Assembly (NCBI GenBank): GCA_964627995.1
Contig: CAZVLN010000011.1
Span: 5,127 to 69,126 of the forward strand
Source: JAWLFI01 sp964627995
GTDB taxonomy: Bacteria > Bacteroidota > Bacteroidia > Chitinophagales > Saprospiraceae
Length of the DNA stretch: 64,000 nt
Reading direction: 5' to 3'
Each line of letters begins with the position of its first letter. Positions within the stretch are counted from its first letter, which is position 1. The notes under the pieces are model-generated. The model had not been told where the DNA came from and did no database searches. It worked only from the letters and a program-made list of their open reading frames with translations. The position numbers and the translations under genes are program-made. Positions 8,784 to 16,366 of the stretch are shown one piece after another.

Positions 8784-9074
8784 TTACCATTCCATCCCCA
8801 AAGTATCAATATCCTTTGGAACATCAATACTTTTTTTGGTTTCTTGCCGCTGTTTTTGTCGTTGTAAAATCAGCTTAGCGAGGAGTATGGAAACTTTTTG
8901 ACCGCCGTTCTTGATTATTTCATCAACTTTAGACTCCGGAACATCCAAACGATACAAATAACTGAAAAGTAACTCTGGATCCCGATCTAATAATTCGGCT
9001 ACTCTATTGGCAATCCAATCAACAATGGGGACATCTTGCTTTTCAGCCTCTGAAAGGGGAAAGAGCTCCTTCAT
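8784..9074 (-). CDS. Small conserved-looking protein of unknown function next to GH3
   Basis: A 96-residue, charged, helix-rich protein (PIVDWIANRVAELLDRDPE, then ILLAKLILQRQKQRQ) with no signal peptide, TM segment or metal motif. I do not recognise the family. Its start codon lies 2 bases after the stop of the upstream GH3 gene, so the two are almost certainly cotranscribed. Composition resembles its neighbours. A role linked to the GH3 protein is inferred only from the gene pairing. Confidence 0.65.
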   Translation of the reverse strand: MKELFPLSEAEKQDVPIVDWIANRVAELLDRDPELLFSYLYRLDVPESKVDEIIKNGGQKVSILLAKLILQRQKQRQETKKSIDVPKDIDTLGMEW

Positions 9075-9076
9075 AA

Positions 9077-10588
9077 TCAGGAGGTTTGTTTATGGACGTG
9101 CTGTAAAATTTGATCAATATAACGGCGATCATTAGATAGACGCGGCACTTTGTTTTGTCCTCCAAACTTACCCCTGGACTTCATCCACCCGTGAAAGGTT
9201 CCCGGTGGAGCAGCGTGTAATTTGAGTTGATTCAAAGCCAAATCGTAACTGCGTTTGGCATCATAATCACTATTTAGTGCTCGTAGATTCTTATCCAATT
9301 GTTGAGCAAAATCTTCAGTATTTTCCGGCGATTTTTGAAACTCAATAATCCATTCATGCCCCCCTTTATCTCGATTCTGCATATAAATCGGAGCTACACT
9401 ATATTCGTCGGCTACTACCCCAAAAGCTTTGGCTGTTCTAGCTAAAGCCTCATCTGTATTAGCTACCATCACTTCCTCCCCGAAAGCATTGATAAATTGT
9501 TTTGTACGTCCTGTAATGATAAAACGGTGAGGTCGTGTAGAGACAAACTGTACGGTATCGCCAATTCGATAACGCCATAAGCCAGCATTCGAGGACATGA
9601 TTAATGAATAATTCACTTCAGGTTCAACCCCTGATAGAGGAACTACATTTCCAGACGCCATATCTTCAAACTCAAAAAACATTCCGTTATCGGTCAGCAG
9701 CAGAAGGGCTTTAATATCTTGGCTGTCCTGCAAACCAATAAAGCCTTCTGAGGCATTATACACCTCCTGATAGGTAAATTCATCCGATGGTAAATATTTT
9801 TCAAATTGTGTCTGATAGGGAGCAAACCCAACACCTCCGTGAAGGTAAGCCTTTGCATTCGGCCATACCTCCAACATATGGTCCTTACCCGTTAGCTCTA
9901 AGATTCGATCGAATAACACTATTGTCCAAGTGGGCACGCCGCCTAACATGACCAAGTCCTCCTTTGGAGTGATCTTTGCCATGCGTTCAATTTTTTCTTC
10001 CCAATCGCTTAGAAGTGCAGTCTCAAAATCGGGTGTATAAAATGGGCGCCCGATAAACGGCATTCGTTGTATCATAACGGCCGAAACATCTCCGATTCGA
10101 GTGCGAGGGAATGGATCAAAAGTTTCTAGACTCCCTCCCATAATTAGGCTTTTTTTTGCAAAAGCCTCCATGTTGGGTATATGGTGATAAAGAGTAGACA
10201 TTGAGTCCCAACTACCCTGAATATGACACTGGCGCAAATTGTGTGAAGGAACAGGGATGTATTTCGAACGGTGCCCGGTAGTGCCTGAGGATTTTGCGTA
10301 CCATTTTACATAACCTGGCCACAATACATCCTTCTCCCCGCGCATCATTCGATCGATATTACCTTGCAAGTCTTCATACGATACAACAGGAACCTGACTG
10401 GCAAATTGACCATAATTATTTATGTTGTGAAATCCCCACTTTTTACCATATTCAGTATTCTTGCCCATTTGAAGCAACTTCTTCAACCACTGATCTTGCA
10501 TAGCATAGGGATCTGTGCGCATCCGACGGATTCGCCGAAATCTAAACTTTAAATATTGCTTTATAATAGAATTCGCAAGCTGTTTCAC
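9077..10588 (-). CDS. GH3-family acyl-acid amido synthetase-like protein
   Basis: A 503-residue protein of the GH3 branch of the adenylating (ANL) superfamily. Key motifs in order: the P-loop-like YAKSSGTTGHRSKYIP near residues 105-120, YNASEGFIGLQ near 270-280, and the hinge/C-terminal block WRYRIGDTVQF...GRTKQFINAFGEE near 340-375. Plant GH3 enzymes adenylate jasmonate, auxin or benzoate and transfer the acyl group to an amino acid; the bacterial members are poorly characterised and the substrate here is unknown. Length is close to bacterial homologues. Cytosolic. It leads a two-gene unit with the 96-residue protein. The upstream 100 bases hold no convincing promoter. Confidence 0.88.
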   Translation of the reverse strand: MKQLANSIIKQYLKFRFRRIRRMRTDPYAMQDQWLKKLLQMGKNTEYGKKWGFHNINNYGQFASQVPVVSYEDLQGNIDRMMRGEKDVLWPGYVKWYAKSSGTTGHRSKYIPVPSHNLRQCHIQGSWDSMSTLYHHIPNMEAFAKKSLIMGGSLETFDPFPRTRIGDVSAVMIQRMPFIGRPFYTPDFETALLSDWEEKIERMAKITPKEDLVMLGGVPTWTIVLFDRILELTGKDHMLEVWPNAKAYLHGGVGFAPYQTQFEKYLPSDEFTYQEVYNASEGFIGLQDSQDIKALLLLTDNGMFFEFEDMASGNVVPLSGVEPEVNYSLIMSSNAGLWRYRIGDTVQFVSTRPHRFIITGRTKQFINAFGEEVMVANTDEALARTAKAFGVVADEYSVAPIYMQNRDKGGHEWIIEFQKSPENTEDFAQQLDKNLRALNSDYDAKRSYDLALNQLKLHAAPPGTFHGWMKSRGKFGGQNKVPRLSNDRRYIDQILQHVHKQTS

Positions 10589-10691
10589 GCAAGGTCCATT
10601 TGTTATATAAAAGTATATAGATTTTTTGGCTTTCCCAACTATGAATAATTGTATACCTGCTTTATAGGGTGTAACTTAAGAAATAAGAGCA

Positions 10692-11142
10692 TTAAATAGC
10701 AGTGACCTCTTTACCATGGGTGTAGTGACTTAATCCCCAACTCGATAAAACTGGAAATTTTTCAAAATCTAAACGCTGATCCAAATGTAAATCTACTTTG
10801 GTCCACAATTCACGCAGTNNNNNNNNNNNNNNNNNNNNNNNNNNNNNNNNNNNNNNNNNNNNNNNNNNNNNNNNNNNNNNNNNNNNNNNNNNNNNNNNNN
10901 NNNNNNNNNNNNNNNNNNGTGTGACGACTCTGATCCAAAGGACGAATCAAAACGGAGAAAATAGGCGGACTAGAGCCAAGTGGTTGAAAAGTATTAAAAA
11001 TTGCTAAATTATTTCCGTCACCATCTGACTGTGTACCAATAAGCACGACAGGTCTCGGCCCTATTAAGCTATTCAGTAGTGATGGAATATTATCTATGGA
11101 GTCGTCTTTTCTATCCCCGGTGGCTGTCCATTTTAGATTCAT
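10692..11142 (-). CDS. Flavin reductase-like protein, interrupted by scaffold gap
   Basis: The N-terminal 75 residues (after 11142) include SLLNSLIGPRPVVLIGTQS and NLAIFNTFQPLGSSPPIFS, the FMN-binding pattern of the flavin reductase-like split-barrel (flavoredoxin/DIM6-NTAB) family. The gene then enters 100 N. Beyond the gap an open frame ends LSSWGLSHYTHGKEVTAI with TAA at 10692-10694, a plausible C-terminus of the same family. The two halves are not in one frame across exactly 100 bases (451 bp in total), which is expected if the N run is a placeholder. The real gene is probably about 200 codons. It begins 1 base after the SDR gene stop, so they share a transcript. FMN binding is inferred from the family. 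Confidence 0.7.
10819..10918. other. Assembly gap of exactly 100 N
   Basis: One hundred consecutive N, the conventional placeholder for a scaffold join of unknown length. It lies inside the flavin reductase-like gene. Confidence 0.99.
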
Positions 11143-11143
11143 A

Positions 11144-11872
11144 CTAACGTGCGCTAGGTGGCTGGGTAGGACGAACTTCGACTTTACTTGGCAAAGTACG
11201 GTGATCCATTTCTAGCAATTGAACGACCATAAGACCAATGTCTTCCGGCTGAATCTTCCAGAAGTCGTCAGGATTAGGTGTGTGACCATTAAAATGAGTA
11301 GCAACAGATCCCGGCATAATAGTCGTCGTTTTTATTCCGTATTTTCTCAGGTCTAACATAACGGCCTGTGTAAAGCCGACTACACCAAATTTACTCGCAT
11401 TGTAGGCAGCTCCACTTTCAAAAAAGTTCGTTCCGGCTAAAGAAGCTAAAGTCATAAAATAACCCTTTGATCTTTTTAAGGGCTCCACTGCTGATTTAAT
11501 GGTGTGAAAGACTCCGTTTAGATTTGTGTCTATCACTTTCTTCCAGTCCTCTGTCTTCATCTCATCTATAGGAGCAAAATGTCCTACACCAGCATTTGCT
11601 AGAACAACATCTAATTGGCCCCATTCGTCCATTATCTTTTTGACGGCGCGGGATTCATCTTCTTCGCGAATGACATTGGAGACAATCCCCATATACTGAC
11701 CTTCATATGAAGAATCGATCTCATCTGCCGCTGCATTTACCGTTTTCTCAGACCGGCCGCTGTATGCAACTCGATATCCTTTTTCGAGTAAAGCCTGAAC
11801 AACACCTAAACCAATGCCCTTTGTCCCTCCAGTAATATATGCTACTTTCTTTTCCATAGTATGTTTACTCAT
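11144..11872 (-). CDS. Short-chain dehydrogenase/reductase (SDR)
   Basis: A 242-residue classical SDR. The NAD(P)-binding glycine motif TGGTKGIG is near residues 15-22, the NAG motif in VLANAGVG near 90, catalytic Ser in the TLASLAG strand and YNASK (Tyr and Lys of YxxxK) near 158-162, followed by the PGSV segment. Arg41 in the GRSEK segment after strand 2 favours NADP(H). Substrate is unknown; many such proteins are annotated as 3-oxoacyl-ACP reductases but nothing here proves that. It lies between the RsmI-like methyltransferase and the flavin reductase-like gene. A second ATG at codon 6 is an equally good start. Confidence 0.9.
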   Translation of the reverse strand: MSKHTMEKKVAYITGGTKGIGLGVVQALLEKGYRVAYSGRSEKTVNAAADEIDSSYEGQYMGIVSNVIREEDESRAVKKIMDEWGQLDVVLANAGVGHFAPIDEMKTEDWKKVIDTNLNGVFHTIKSAVEPLKRSKGYFMTLASLAGTNFFESGAAYNASKFGVVGFTQAVMLDLRKYGIKTTTIMPGSVATHFNGHTPNPDDFWKIQPEDIGLMVVQLLEMDHRTLPSKVEVRPTQPPSAR

Positions 11873-11911
11873 TTAATTGGTAGCAAGAGAAATTGTTCAT
11901 CTGTATCTTCA

Positions 11912-12616
11912 TTAATCATAACCCAAACAGAATATTGCAGGAATTTTGTGCAGATTCTTCCGCTTTGCTTTTCCCCAATCTTTCACGGTCTTGGTTTTAA
12001 TGAATTCGTCGCTTTGCGTCAGATTTGCCGCTATGCAAAAAAGGAGTTTGGGGGGTAGCACTGAAAATGCACTTTCCAAAACAGCTTCATTCCGATAAGG
12101 GGTTTCCATAAAAATCTGCGTGGCTCCCGTGCGCTCAGCAGTCTGCGCGAGCGCTCTCAACTCCTTCTCTCGAATGGGTTTCTTGGGTGAAAGGTAGCCA
12201 TGAAACTGGAAGTTTTGACCATTCAGGCCTGACCCCACTAATGCCAGCAAAATGGAGGATGGACCGGATAGGGTGACCACCTTAATATTGGCTCGATGAG
12301 CAGCTCTGACTAAACGCTTTCCGGGATCTGCAATACAGGGCATTCCGGCCTCCGACATATATCCAATATCATCTCCATTTTTTAAGCGATTTAGCCAGGG
12401 CTGAAGTGCTCGATCCGGTGTCCGTTTATTTAACTCTTCAAAAGTTAAAGGGTGTACATCTCGGAACTGGGTCATAAAACGCCTAGAGGTCCTAGGATAC
12501 TCAGAGACGAAATAGTTTAGCTTTTTATATAATTCCATGGCAGCCAATGACAGACTTTTCTCCCAGTCTGAGCCCAGCGGCATAGGCAGCAAATACAAAG
12601 TTCCTTGGGTTTTCAT
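11912..12616 (-). CDS. RsmI-like SAM-dependent methyltransferase (tetrapyrrole methylase fold)
   Basis: A 234-residue protein of the tetrapyrrole-methylase fold. It has the family signatures GTLYLLPMPLG at the N-terminus, YMSEAGMPCIADPG (SAM-binding region, compare DAGTPLINDPG of RsmI) and VVTLSGPSSILLALVGSG. RsmI methylates the 2'-O of C1402 in 16S rRNA. This protein is shorter than RsmI (about 280 residues), lacks its C-terminal domain and has Met-Pro in place of Thr-Pro, so it is probably the RsmI-like paralogue found in Bacteroidota rather than RsmI itself. I chose the ATG at 12616 because homology starts there; a longer frame to 12679 would overlap scpA. It is divergent from scpA. Confidence 0.82.
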   Translation of the reverse strand: MKTQGTLYLLPMPLGSDWEKSLSLAAMELYKKLNYFVSEYPRTSRRFMTQFRDVHPLTFEELNKRTPDRALQPWLNRLKNGDDIGYMSEAGMPCIADPGKRLVRAAHRANIKVVTLSGPSSILLALVGSGLNGQNFQFHGYLSPKKPIREKELRALAQTAERTGATQIFMETPYRNEAVLESAFSVLPPKLLFCIAANLTQSDEFIKTKTVKDWGKAKRKNLHKIPAIFCLGYD

Positions 12617-12648
12617 TTTAGGAAGATAAGAAAAGTCGCAATACTTCT

Positions 12649-12656
12649 TAAATTTG
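12649..12656 (+). promoter_or_regulatory. Candidate -7 box for scpA
   Basis: TAAATTTG is a perfect TAnnTTTG match ending 10 bases before the scpA ATG, predicting a very short or absent 5' leader. No good -33 box was seen. Confidence 0.4.
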
Positions 12657-12665
12657 TTGTTCGTT

Positions 12666-13418
12666 ATGACATATCGCATTCAGCTCGACCAATTTGAAGG
12701 TCCATTTGATCTTCTTCTATTTTTTATTCAGCGCGACGAGCTGGATATTTACGACATCCCTATTGCAAAAATCACCAATGATTTCTTGAGTTACATTCGC
12801 GAAATGGAAGCACTCAATGTAGACCTCGCCAGTGAATTCATATGGGTAGCTGCTTCTTTGATGCGAATCAAAGCCAAAATGTTACTTCCTCGCAGAGAAT
12901 TTGATGAAAGTGGCGAGGAAATCGATCCCCGCGAAGAACTCGTCCAGCGCTTGCTGGAATATAAAAAGTATAAAGCCACCTTGGAGGCCTTCAAATACAA
13001 AGAAGTTGAAAGGCGGAAACAATTAGAAAGAGGGAATATAAAAAATGAGTTGGAATCATTAGCTGACTCTGCTCTGGAAGATGCCGAGCTTGAATCCCTC
13101 AGTCTTTATCGCTTGATGAATGCGTTTGATCGTTTGATGGAGGAGTGGAAATACAAAAAAATAAAGCAAGTTCACACTGTCCTTCGATATCAATACAATG
13201 TCAAAGATCAAAGTCAGCGGATCCATCAAGTCTTAAAAAGAAGAGGGCGAGCAGACTTTGACATCTTATTTGAGGTCTGCGAAAACCGAATCCATGCCAT
13301 TGTTACATTTTTAGCTCTTCTCGAGATGGCCAATCAACACGAGATTTATATTTATCCAGGGGAAGGCTACAATAGTTTTGTAATTGAAATGCGCTCTGGA
13401 GAAGAGGAGGAGGAGTAG
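12666..13418 (+). CDS. scpA: Segregation and condensation protein A
   Basis: A 250-residue ScpA, the kleisin subunit that bridges the two heads of the SMC dimer and binds ScpB in chromosome condensation. The N-terminus has the family signature FEGPFDLLLFFIQRDELDIYD with the following IAKITNDFLSYI helix, then VAASLMRIKAKMLLP, an acidic/charged linker and a C-terminal winged-helix region with FLALLEMANQ. Length is normal. The ATG at 12666 is chosen over an upstream TTG because the conserved MTYRIQLDQFEG begins here. No scpB is present in the window. It is divergent from the RsmI-like gene across about 50 bases. Confidence 0.93.
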   Translation: MTYRIQLDQFEGPFDLLLFFIQRDELDIYDIPIAKITNDFLSYIREMEALNVDLASEFIWVAASLMRIKAKMLLPRREFDESGEEIDPREELVQRLLEYKKYKATLEAFKYKEVERRKQLERGNIKNELESLADSALEDAELESLSLYRLMNAFDRLMEEWKYKKIKQVHTVLRYQYNVKDQSQRIHQVLKRRGRADFDILFEVCENRIHAIVTFLALLEMANQHEIYIYPGEGYNSFVIEMRSGEEEEE

Positions 13419-13469
13419 CTTCAGGCCTTCGACATCTGAAACAGCTGAGGTGGGTGACTTTTGGCTATT

Positions 13470-13498
13470 GGCTAATGGCTATTAGCTATTGGCTCTTT
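13470..13498 (+). repeat. Direct repeat copy 1 flanking the S23-type gene
   Basis: A 29-bp element beginning GGCTAATGGCTAT and ending GGCTCTTT matches copy 2 at 13959-13987 at 25 of 29 positions. It is embedded in further GGCTATTGGCTAA-like degenerate repeats. Copy 1 overlaps the last codons of the four-helix-bundle gene and supplies its stop codon. Confidence 0.75.
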
Positions 13499-13845
13499 CG
13501 TATTACTGAAATTAATGAGTTAATTTGTTTTTGTATGGAATGTAATTCTGATAATATTGCTTTATAATCTGCGTCTGGAAGAAAGTTAAGTTCTTTCCCT
13601 ATAATTACCTGGGTTTCCACCTCAAAAGCAGAACCTAAAGCTATCTCTAAGAACCGACAAAAGTCTTTTTCCGATGACCGTGAGGCCCCTTCGGCGATGT
13701 TTGACGGTATTGAAACTCCTGATCTCTGCATTTGAGAGCAAAGACCATACTTTTCTGACTCTGGAAGTTTTTGTGAGATCTTATAAATATCTTTTGTTAG
13801 TTCAATACCTGACTTCCAAACTCGAATTTCTCGAAAATTTCTCAT
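13486..13845 (-). CDS. Four-helix bundle protein (23S rRNA intervening-sequence / S23 family)
   Basis: A 119-residue protein with the S23 signatures FREIRVWKSGIELTKDIY, LCSQMQRSGVSIPSNIAEGASR and FCRFLEIALGSAFEVETQ, predicted to form a four-helix bundle that oligomerises. The family was first seen encoded in intervening sequences of 23S rRNA and relatives such as Avd act with diversity-generating retroelements. Here there is no rRNA or reverse transcriptase nearby, and the gene lies alone, bracketed by two 29-bp direct repeats. This suggests a small dispersed module. Function is unknown; nucleic-acid binding is plausible from the family. Confidence 0.9.
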   Translation of the reverse strand: MRNFREIRVWKSGIELTKDIYKISQKLPESEKYGLCSQMQRSGVSIPSNIAEGASRSSEKDFCRFLEIALGSAFEVETQVIIGKELNFLPDADYKAILSELHSIQKQINSLISVIRKSQ

Positions 13846-13958
13846 GTTTTTTGGTCAAAAAGTAAGAAATAAGTGGCGAATTCTGATGATCTGCCAATAA
13901 TCAAAATTAATGCCAGAAGTCATCAATTATGGCCGCATCTAAAAAAGCTAAGGCTAAC

Positions 13959-13987
13959 GGCTAATGGCTATCTGCTAGTGGTTCTTT
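13959..13987 (+). repeat. Direct repeat copy 2 flanking the S23-type gene
   Basis: Second copy (25 of 29 identical to 13470-13498, same orientation), 113 bases upstream of the S23-type start codon. It is preceded by GGCTAACGGCTAATGG-like degenerate units. Confidence 0.75.
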
Positions 13988-14036
13988 ATGGACGACAAAG
14001 CTGATAAGCAAAGTAGTCTTCGGTCCCCTTCTCCCT

Positions 14037-15161
14037 TTATTCCGGCCGAAAATCCGTCAAGCCCTGCACGACAAGTCCATTTTTCAATCGAGGCTCAAAC
14101 CAAGTACTCTTCGGGGGAAGTGTCTTTTTGGCATCTGAAACCGAAATAAATTCTTCTGTACATACTCGCGGCAGACAAAACCCTACCTGATCATCTGATT
14201 TTCGCGTTTTTTTGACCACACCCTCTAATCCCTTCGGCCCCTGGACATACGCTACCCGATCATCATTTCGCACATCCTCTATACCGATAATCTTACCCAA
14301 CACATAGGTGTCAAATAAGGCGGCATCCAATAAAACCTCATCTTTATCTTCTGTCCGGGTATAGGAATCACGCCATTTCAGCCGGTACCAGTGATCATTC
14401 AAAAACATGTGAATAGTAAACTTTTCCTCAGGCTTAGCGGCTTCCGGTAGCACCTCCATTTCAAAATATTTCGATAAGCGCACCACAAACTCGGCGGCAT
14501 CCATATTTTCTAAAGCGTTCACCACTCGGTTATAATCGCTAATCTCCAGGTGCTCAAAAGCAAAAATACCCGCATGTAACCACTGCAAGTCATAGCCTTC
14601 CTGTTCTTTTGCCTGCATCTGATATAAATTGGCCGAAGTCGATGTCCGGTGATGGCCGTCTGCGATATACAGGGCCTCGACATCCCGAAAAAGTTTCTGA
14701 AATTGCGCAATCTCATCCGGATCTACCACCCGATAAAGTTTATGTTTTAGTGCCCCATCCTCTAAATCAAACTTATAAAAAGGTTTCTCCCGCTTTTTGA
14801 TGGTCCAGAGCAGATCTTCGATTTCTTCCCGGGCCGGATATCCCAGTAGCACCGGCTTGATCATCGCTTCCCGCTCCATGATCAGATCAGTTGTTTTTTG
14901 CTCCTTAGCTGCCAGTGTGTGTTCATGCACCTTGATCTGCCCCTTGATATAATCCTCCAAATCTATGGTTACCAACAGGCCCAAATGACGCTGTCCTTCC
15001 CGCTTGATTTGGTACACGTAAAAAGCCTCCCGCTCCGTTTTCCGAAAGAACCCATTACGCACATACTTGGTGTAATTGTACTTTACATTATTAAAAAAAG
15101 AATCCGGAGAACTAATCAGTTTCTCATTTGGGATTATGGCAGCAAATGGACGAATATTCAT
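14037..15161 (-). CDS. DUF1015 family protein
   Basis: A 374-residue cytosolic protein that begins with the DUF1015 signature MNIRPFAAIIP and contains the hallmark IADGHHRTSTSANLY near residue 195 and the downstream HAGIFAFEHLEISDYNRVV block. The His-rich ADGHHR motif resembles a nucleotide- or phosphate-binding loop, and the family is often linked to serine biosynthesis genes (SerA/SerC) in Bacteroidota, but that neighbourhood is absent here. I chose the ATG at 15161 because conservation begins there; a frame open to 15236 adds 25 unlikely residues. Enzymatic function is unknown. The upstream 600 bases contain no gene. Confidence 0.88.
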   Translation of the reverse strand: MNIRPFAAIIPNEKLISSPDSFFNNVKYNYTKYVRNGFFRKTEREAFYVYQIKREGQRHLGLLVTIDLEDYIKGQIKVHEHTLAAKEQKTTDLIMEREAMIKPVLLGYPAREEIEDLLWTIKKREKPFYKFDLEDGALKHKLYRVVDPDEIAQFQKLFRDVEALYIADGHHRTSTSANLYQMQAKEQEGYDLQWLHAGIFAFEHLEISDYNRVVNALENMDAAEFVVRLSKYFEMEVLPEAAKPEEKFTIHMFLNDHWYRLKWRDSYTRTEDKDEVLLDAALFDTYVLGKIIGIEDVRNDDRVAYVQGPKGLEGVVKKTRKSDDQVGFCLPRVCTEEFISVSDAKKTLPPKSTWFEPRLKNGLVVQGLTDFRPE

Positions 15162-15261
15162 ACACCGTAGTTTGCTTCCGAAAATACTCCAGCCAGCCGA
15201 ATTATCCAAACCTATAGGACAGGTAGTTTTCAACAAATTGGTAGATCTTGAATTATTCTCA

Positions 15262-15440
15262 TTTGGGCTCTTAGGGCGCCCTCGCTTCGCTAGTTATCGA
15301 AGCGAGCCGTTATGTTGCGGGGCTCGTTCGGTGCCCCGTTCTCCGTCCTCGAGATCGCCTGCGGCGACCCTCGGGACTCCGCCCGCCTCACTCGGTCCCC
15401 AACGAGTTGCGGACTAGCCGCCGACAGGCGCCTACCCACT
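15262..15440. repeat. GC-rich hairpin-forming intergenic element
   Basis: A strongly GC-rich block in otherwise AT-rich DNA. It holds an inverted repeat CTCGCTTCG (15281-15289) / CGAAGCGAG (15298-15306), a CGGGGC/GCCCCG hairpin just after it, and a longer foldback in which CGCCTGCGGCG near 15356 pairs with CGCCGACAGGCG near 15420. Short frames in it are not convincing genes. It is probably a dispersed repeat or structured element of unknown type. The stretch from 15162 to 15801 otherwise shows no gene. Confidence 0.6.
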
Positions 15441-15718
15441 CCACAGCACTGGCGCAGAAGAATGGCTAAAGCACCTATTAAATTCATTTCACTTTATGAG
15501 GTTATTAGTAAGCTACTCTAAATTAAGAGCAGCTTATTATGACATCCCATTGGATAGAATTAAAGAAACGATTTTTAATGAATGAAAAATTGCGTGAGCG
15601 ATGTGGAGGGATGAGGACCGACTGTGGCGGGCCGAAGATCCAGGTCCAACGGTCTATTTTAAAGGATATGCTGAAAAAATCTATTTTTTGTGGAATAATA
15701 TATAGTTCTAATTATACG

Positions 15719-15790
15719 GACCTGGAGCCGAGCGAGTAGCGAGTCCTGAAACGTAGCGACCGCGCTGCAAGCGGGGACACGCCCAAAAAA
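15719..15790. repeat. Second GC-rich element upstream of GbsR-type gene
   Basis: Begins GGACCTGG, which is complemented by CCAGGTCC about 75 bases earlier (near 15640-15650), and contains GAGCGAGTAGCGAG, CCGCGCTGCAAGCGG (hairpin) and GGGGACACGCCC. It ends in an A-rich run next to the end of the GbsR-type gene. Base composition is unlike the surroundings. Confidence 0.5.
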
Positions 15791-15801
15791 TAATAAAAAA
15801 G

Positions 15802-16302
15802 TTATTTCAACATTTGAAAGAGCGGGCTTTCAAACCAGTTCTCATCGGAATGAGCAATATTATCTAGCACAATATCTGATTTATAGGTGATGTCCCTTAA
15901 GTCGCGAACAACCTTAGTAAATTCCTGGGCTTCCTGGCTATCATCTTCTATTTCACTGAAGGTTTGCAAGGTCTCAAGCAGGGGTTTTAATTCCTTCTGT
16001 TTCCTATGAATCAATATTTGGCGAAATATGGTCCACATATCCTTTTCAGCATAATAGTGGTCTTTCCGTTCGCCCGGAAGATATTTCTTATGAACTAACC
16101 CCCAGTCCATCAAAGCACGTAAATTTGTGTTGATGCTACCTCTCGACAATTTGATTTTTTCCATCAGGGCGTCTGCGCAAAGCGGCTCGGGACTAATAAG
16201 TAAACTGGCATGTACCAAAGACATGGATTTGGAGATCCCCCATTGGGACGCCATGGAACTCCACGATTCAAGGAACTTATCTCTACAGCTATAAAAATCC
16301 AT
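15802..16302 (-). CDS. GbsR/MarR-family transcriptional regulator
   Basis: A 166-residue winged-helix regulator. The order is an N-terminal helix (FYSCRDKFLESWSSMASQWGISKSMS), a helix-turn-helix (LCADALMEKIKLSRGSINTNLRALMDWGLV) and a wing (KYLPGERKDHYYAEKD), followed by a helical C-terminal part rich in charged residues. GbsR-type proteins regulate glycine-betaine synthesis in Bacillus; the target here is unknown. The ATG at 16302 is preferred because it starts the conserved region and leaves a normal 64-base spacer after gcvT; an upstream in-frame ATG would overlap gcvT. It is last in the minus-strand run of PBP, HEAT-cyclophilin and gcvT. Confidence 0.83.
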   Translation of the reverse strand: MDFYSCRDKFLESWSSMASQWGISKSMSLVHASLLISPEPLCADALMEKIKLSRGSINTNLRALMDWGLVHKKYLPGERKDHYYAEKDMWTIFRQILIHRKQKELKPLLETLQTFSEIEDDSQEAQEFTKVVRDLRDITYKSDIVLDNIAHSDENWFESPLFQMLK

Positions 16303-16366
16303 TGTTAAAGTATTCGTGGATATAATGGCAGGATGGCTAAATAGTTTAGATTGAGGGGACCTATCT

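Noticed and set aside
12617..12679. Longer start for the RsmI-like gene
   Set aside because: Would overlap scpA and adds 21 residues not seen in the family; ATG 12616 is better.
13441..13500. GGCTATTGGCTAATGG units as a tandem-repeat or CRISPR-like array
   Set aside because: Too short and irregular, only two blocks around one gene; better explained as flanking repeats of the S23-type module.
15539..15739. 66-codon + frame between the GC-rich blocks
   Set aside because: No homology signature, and its ends run into the repeat elements. Probably chance.
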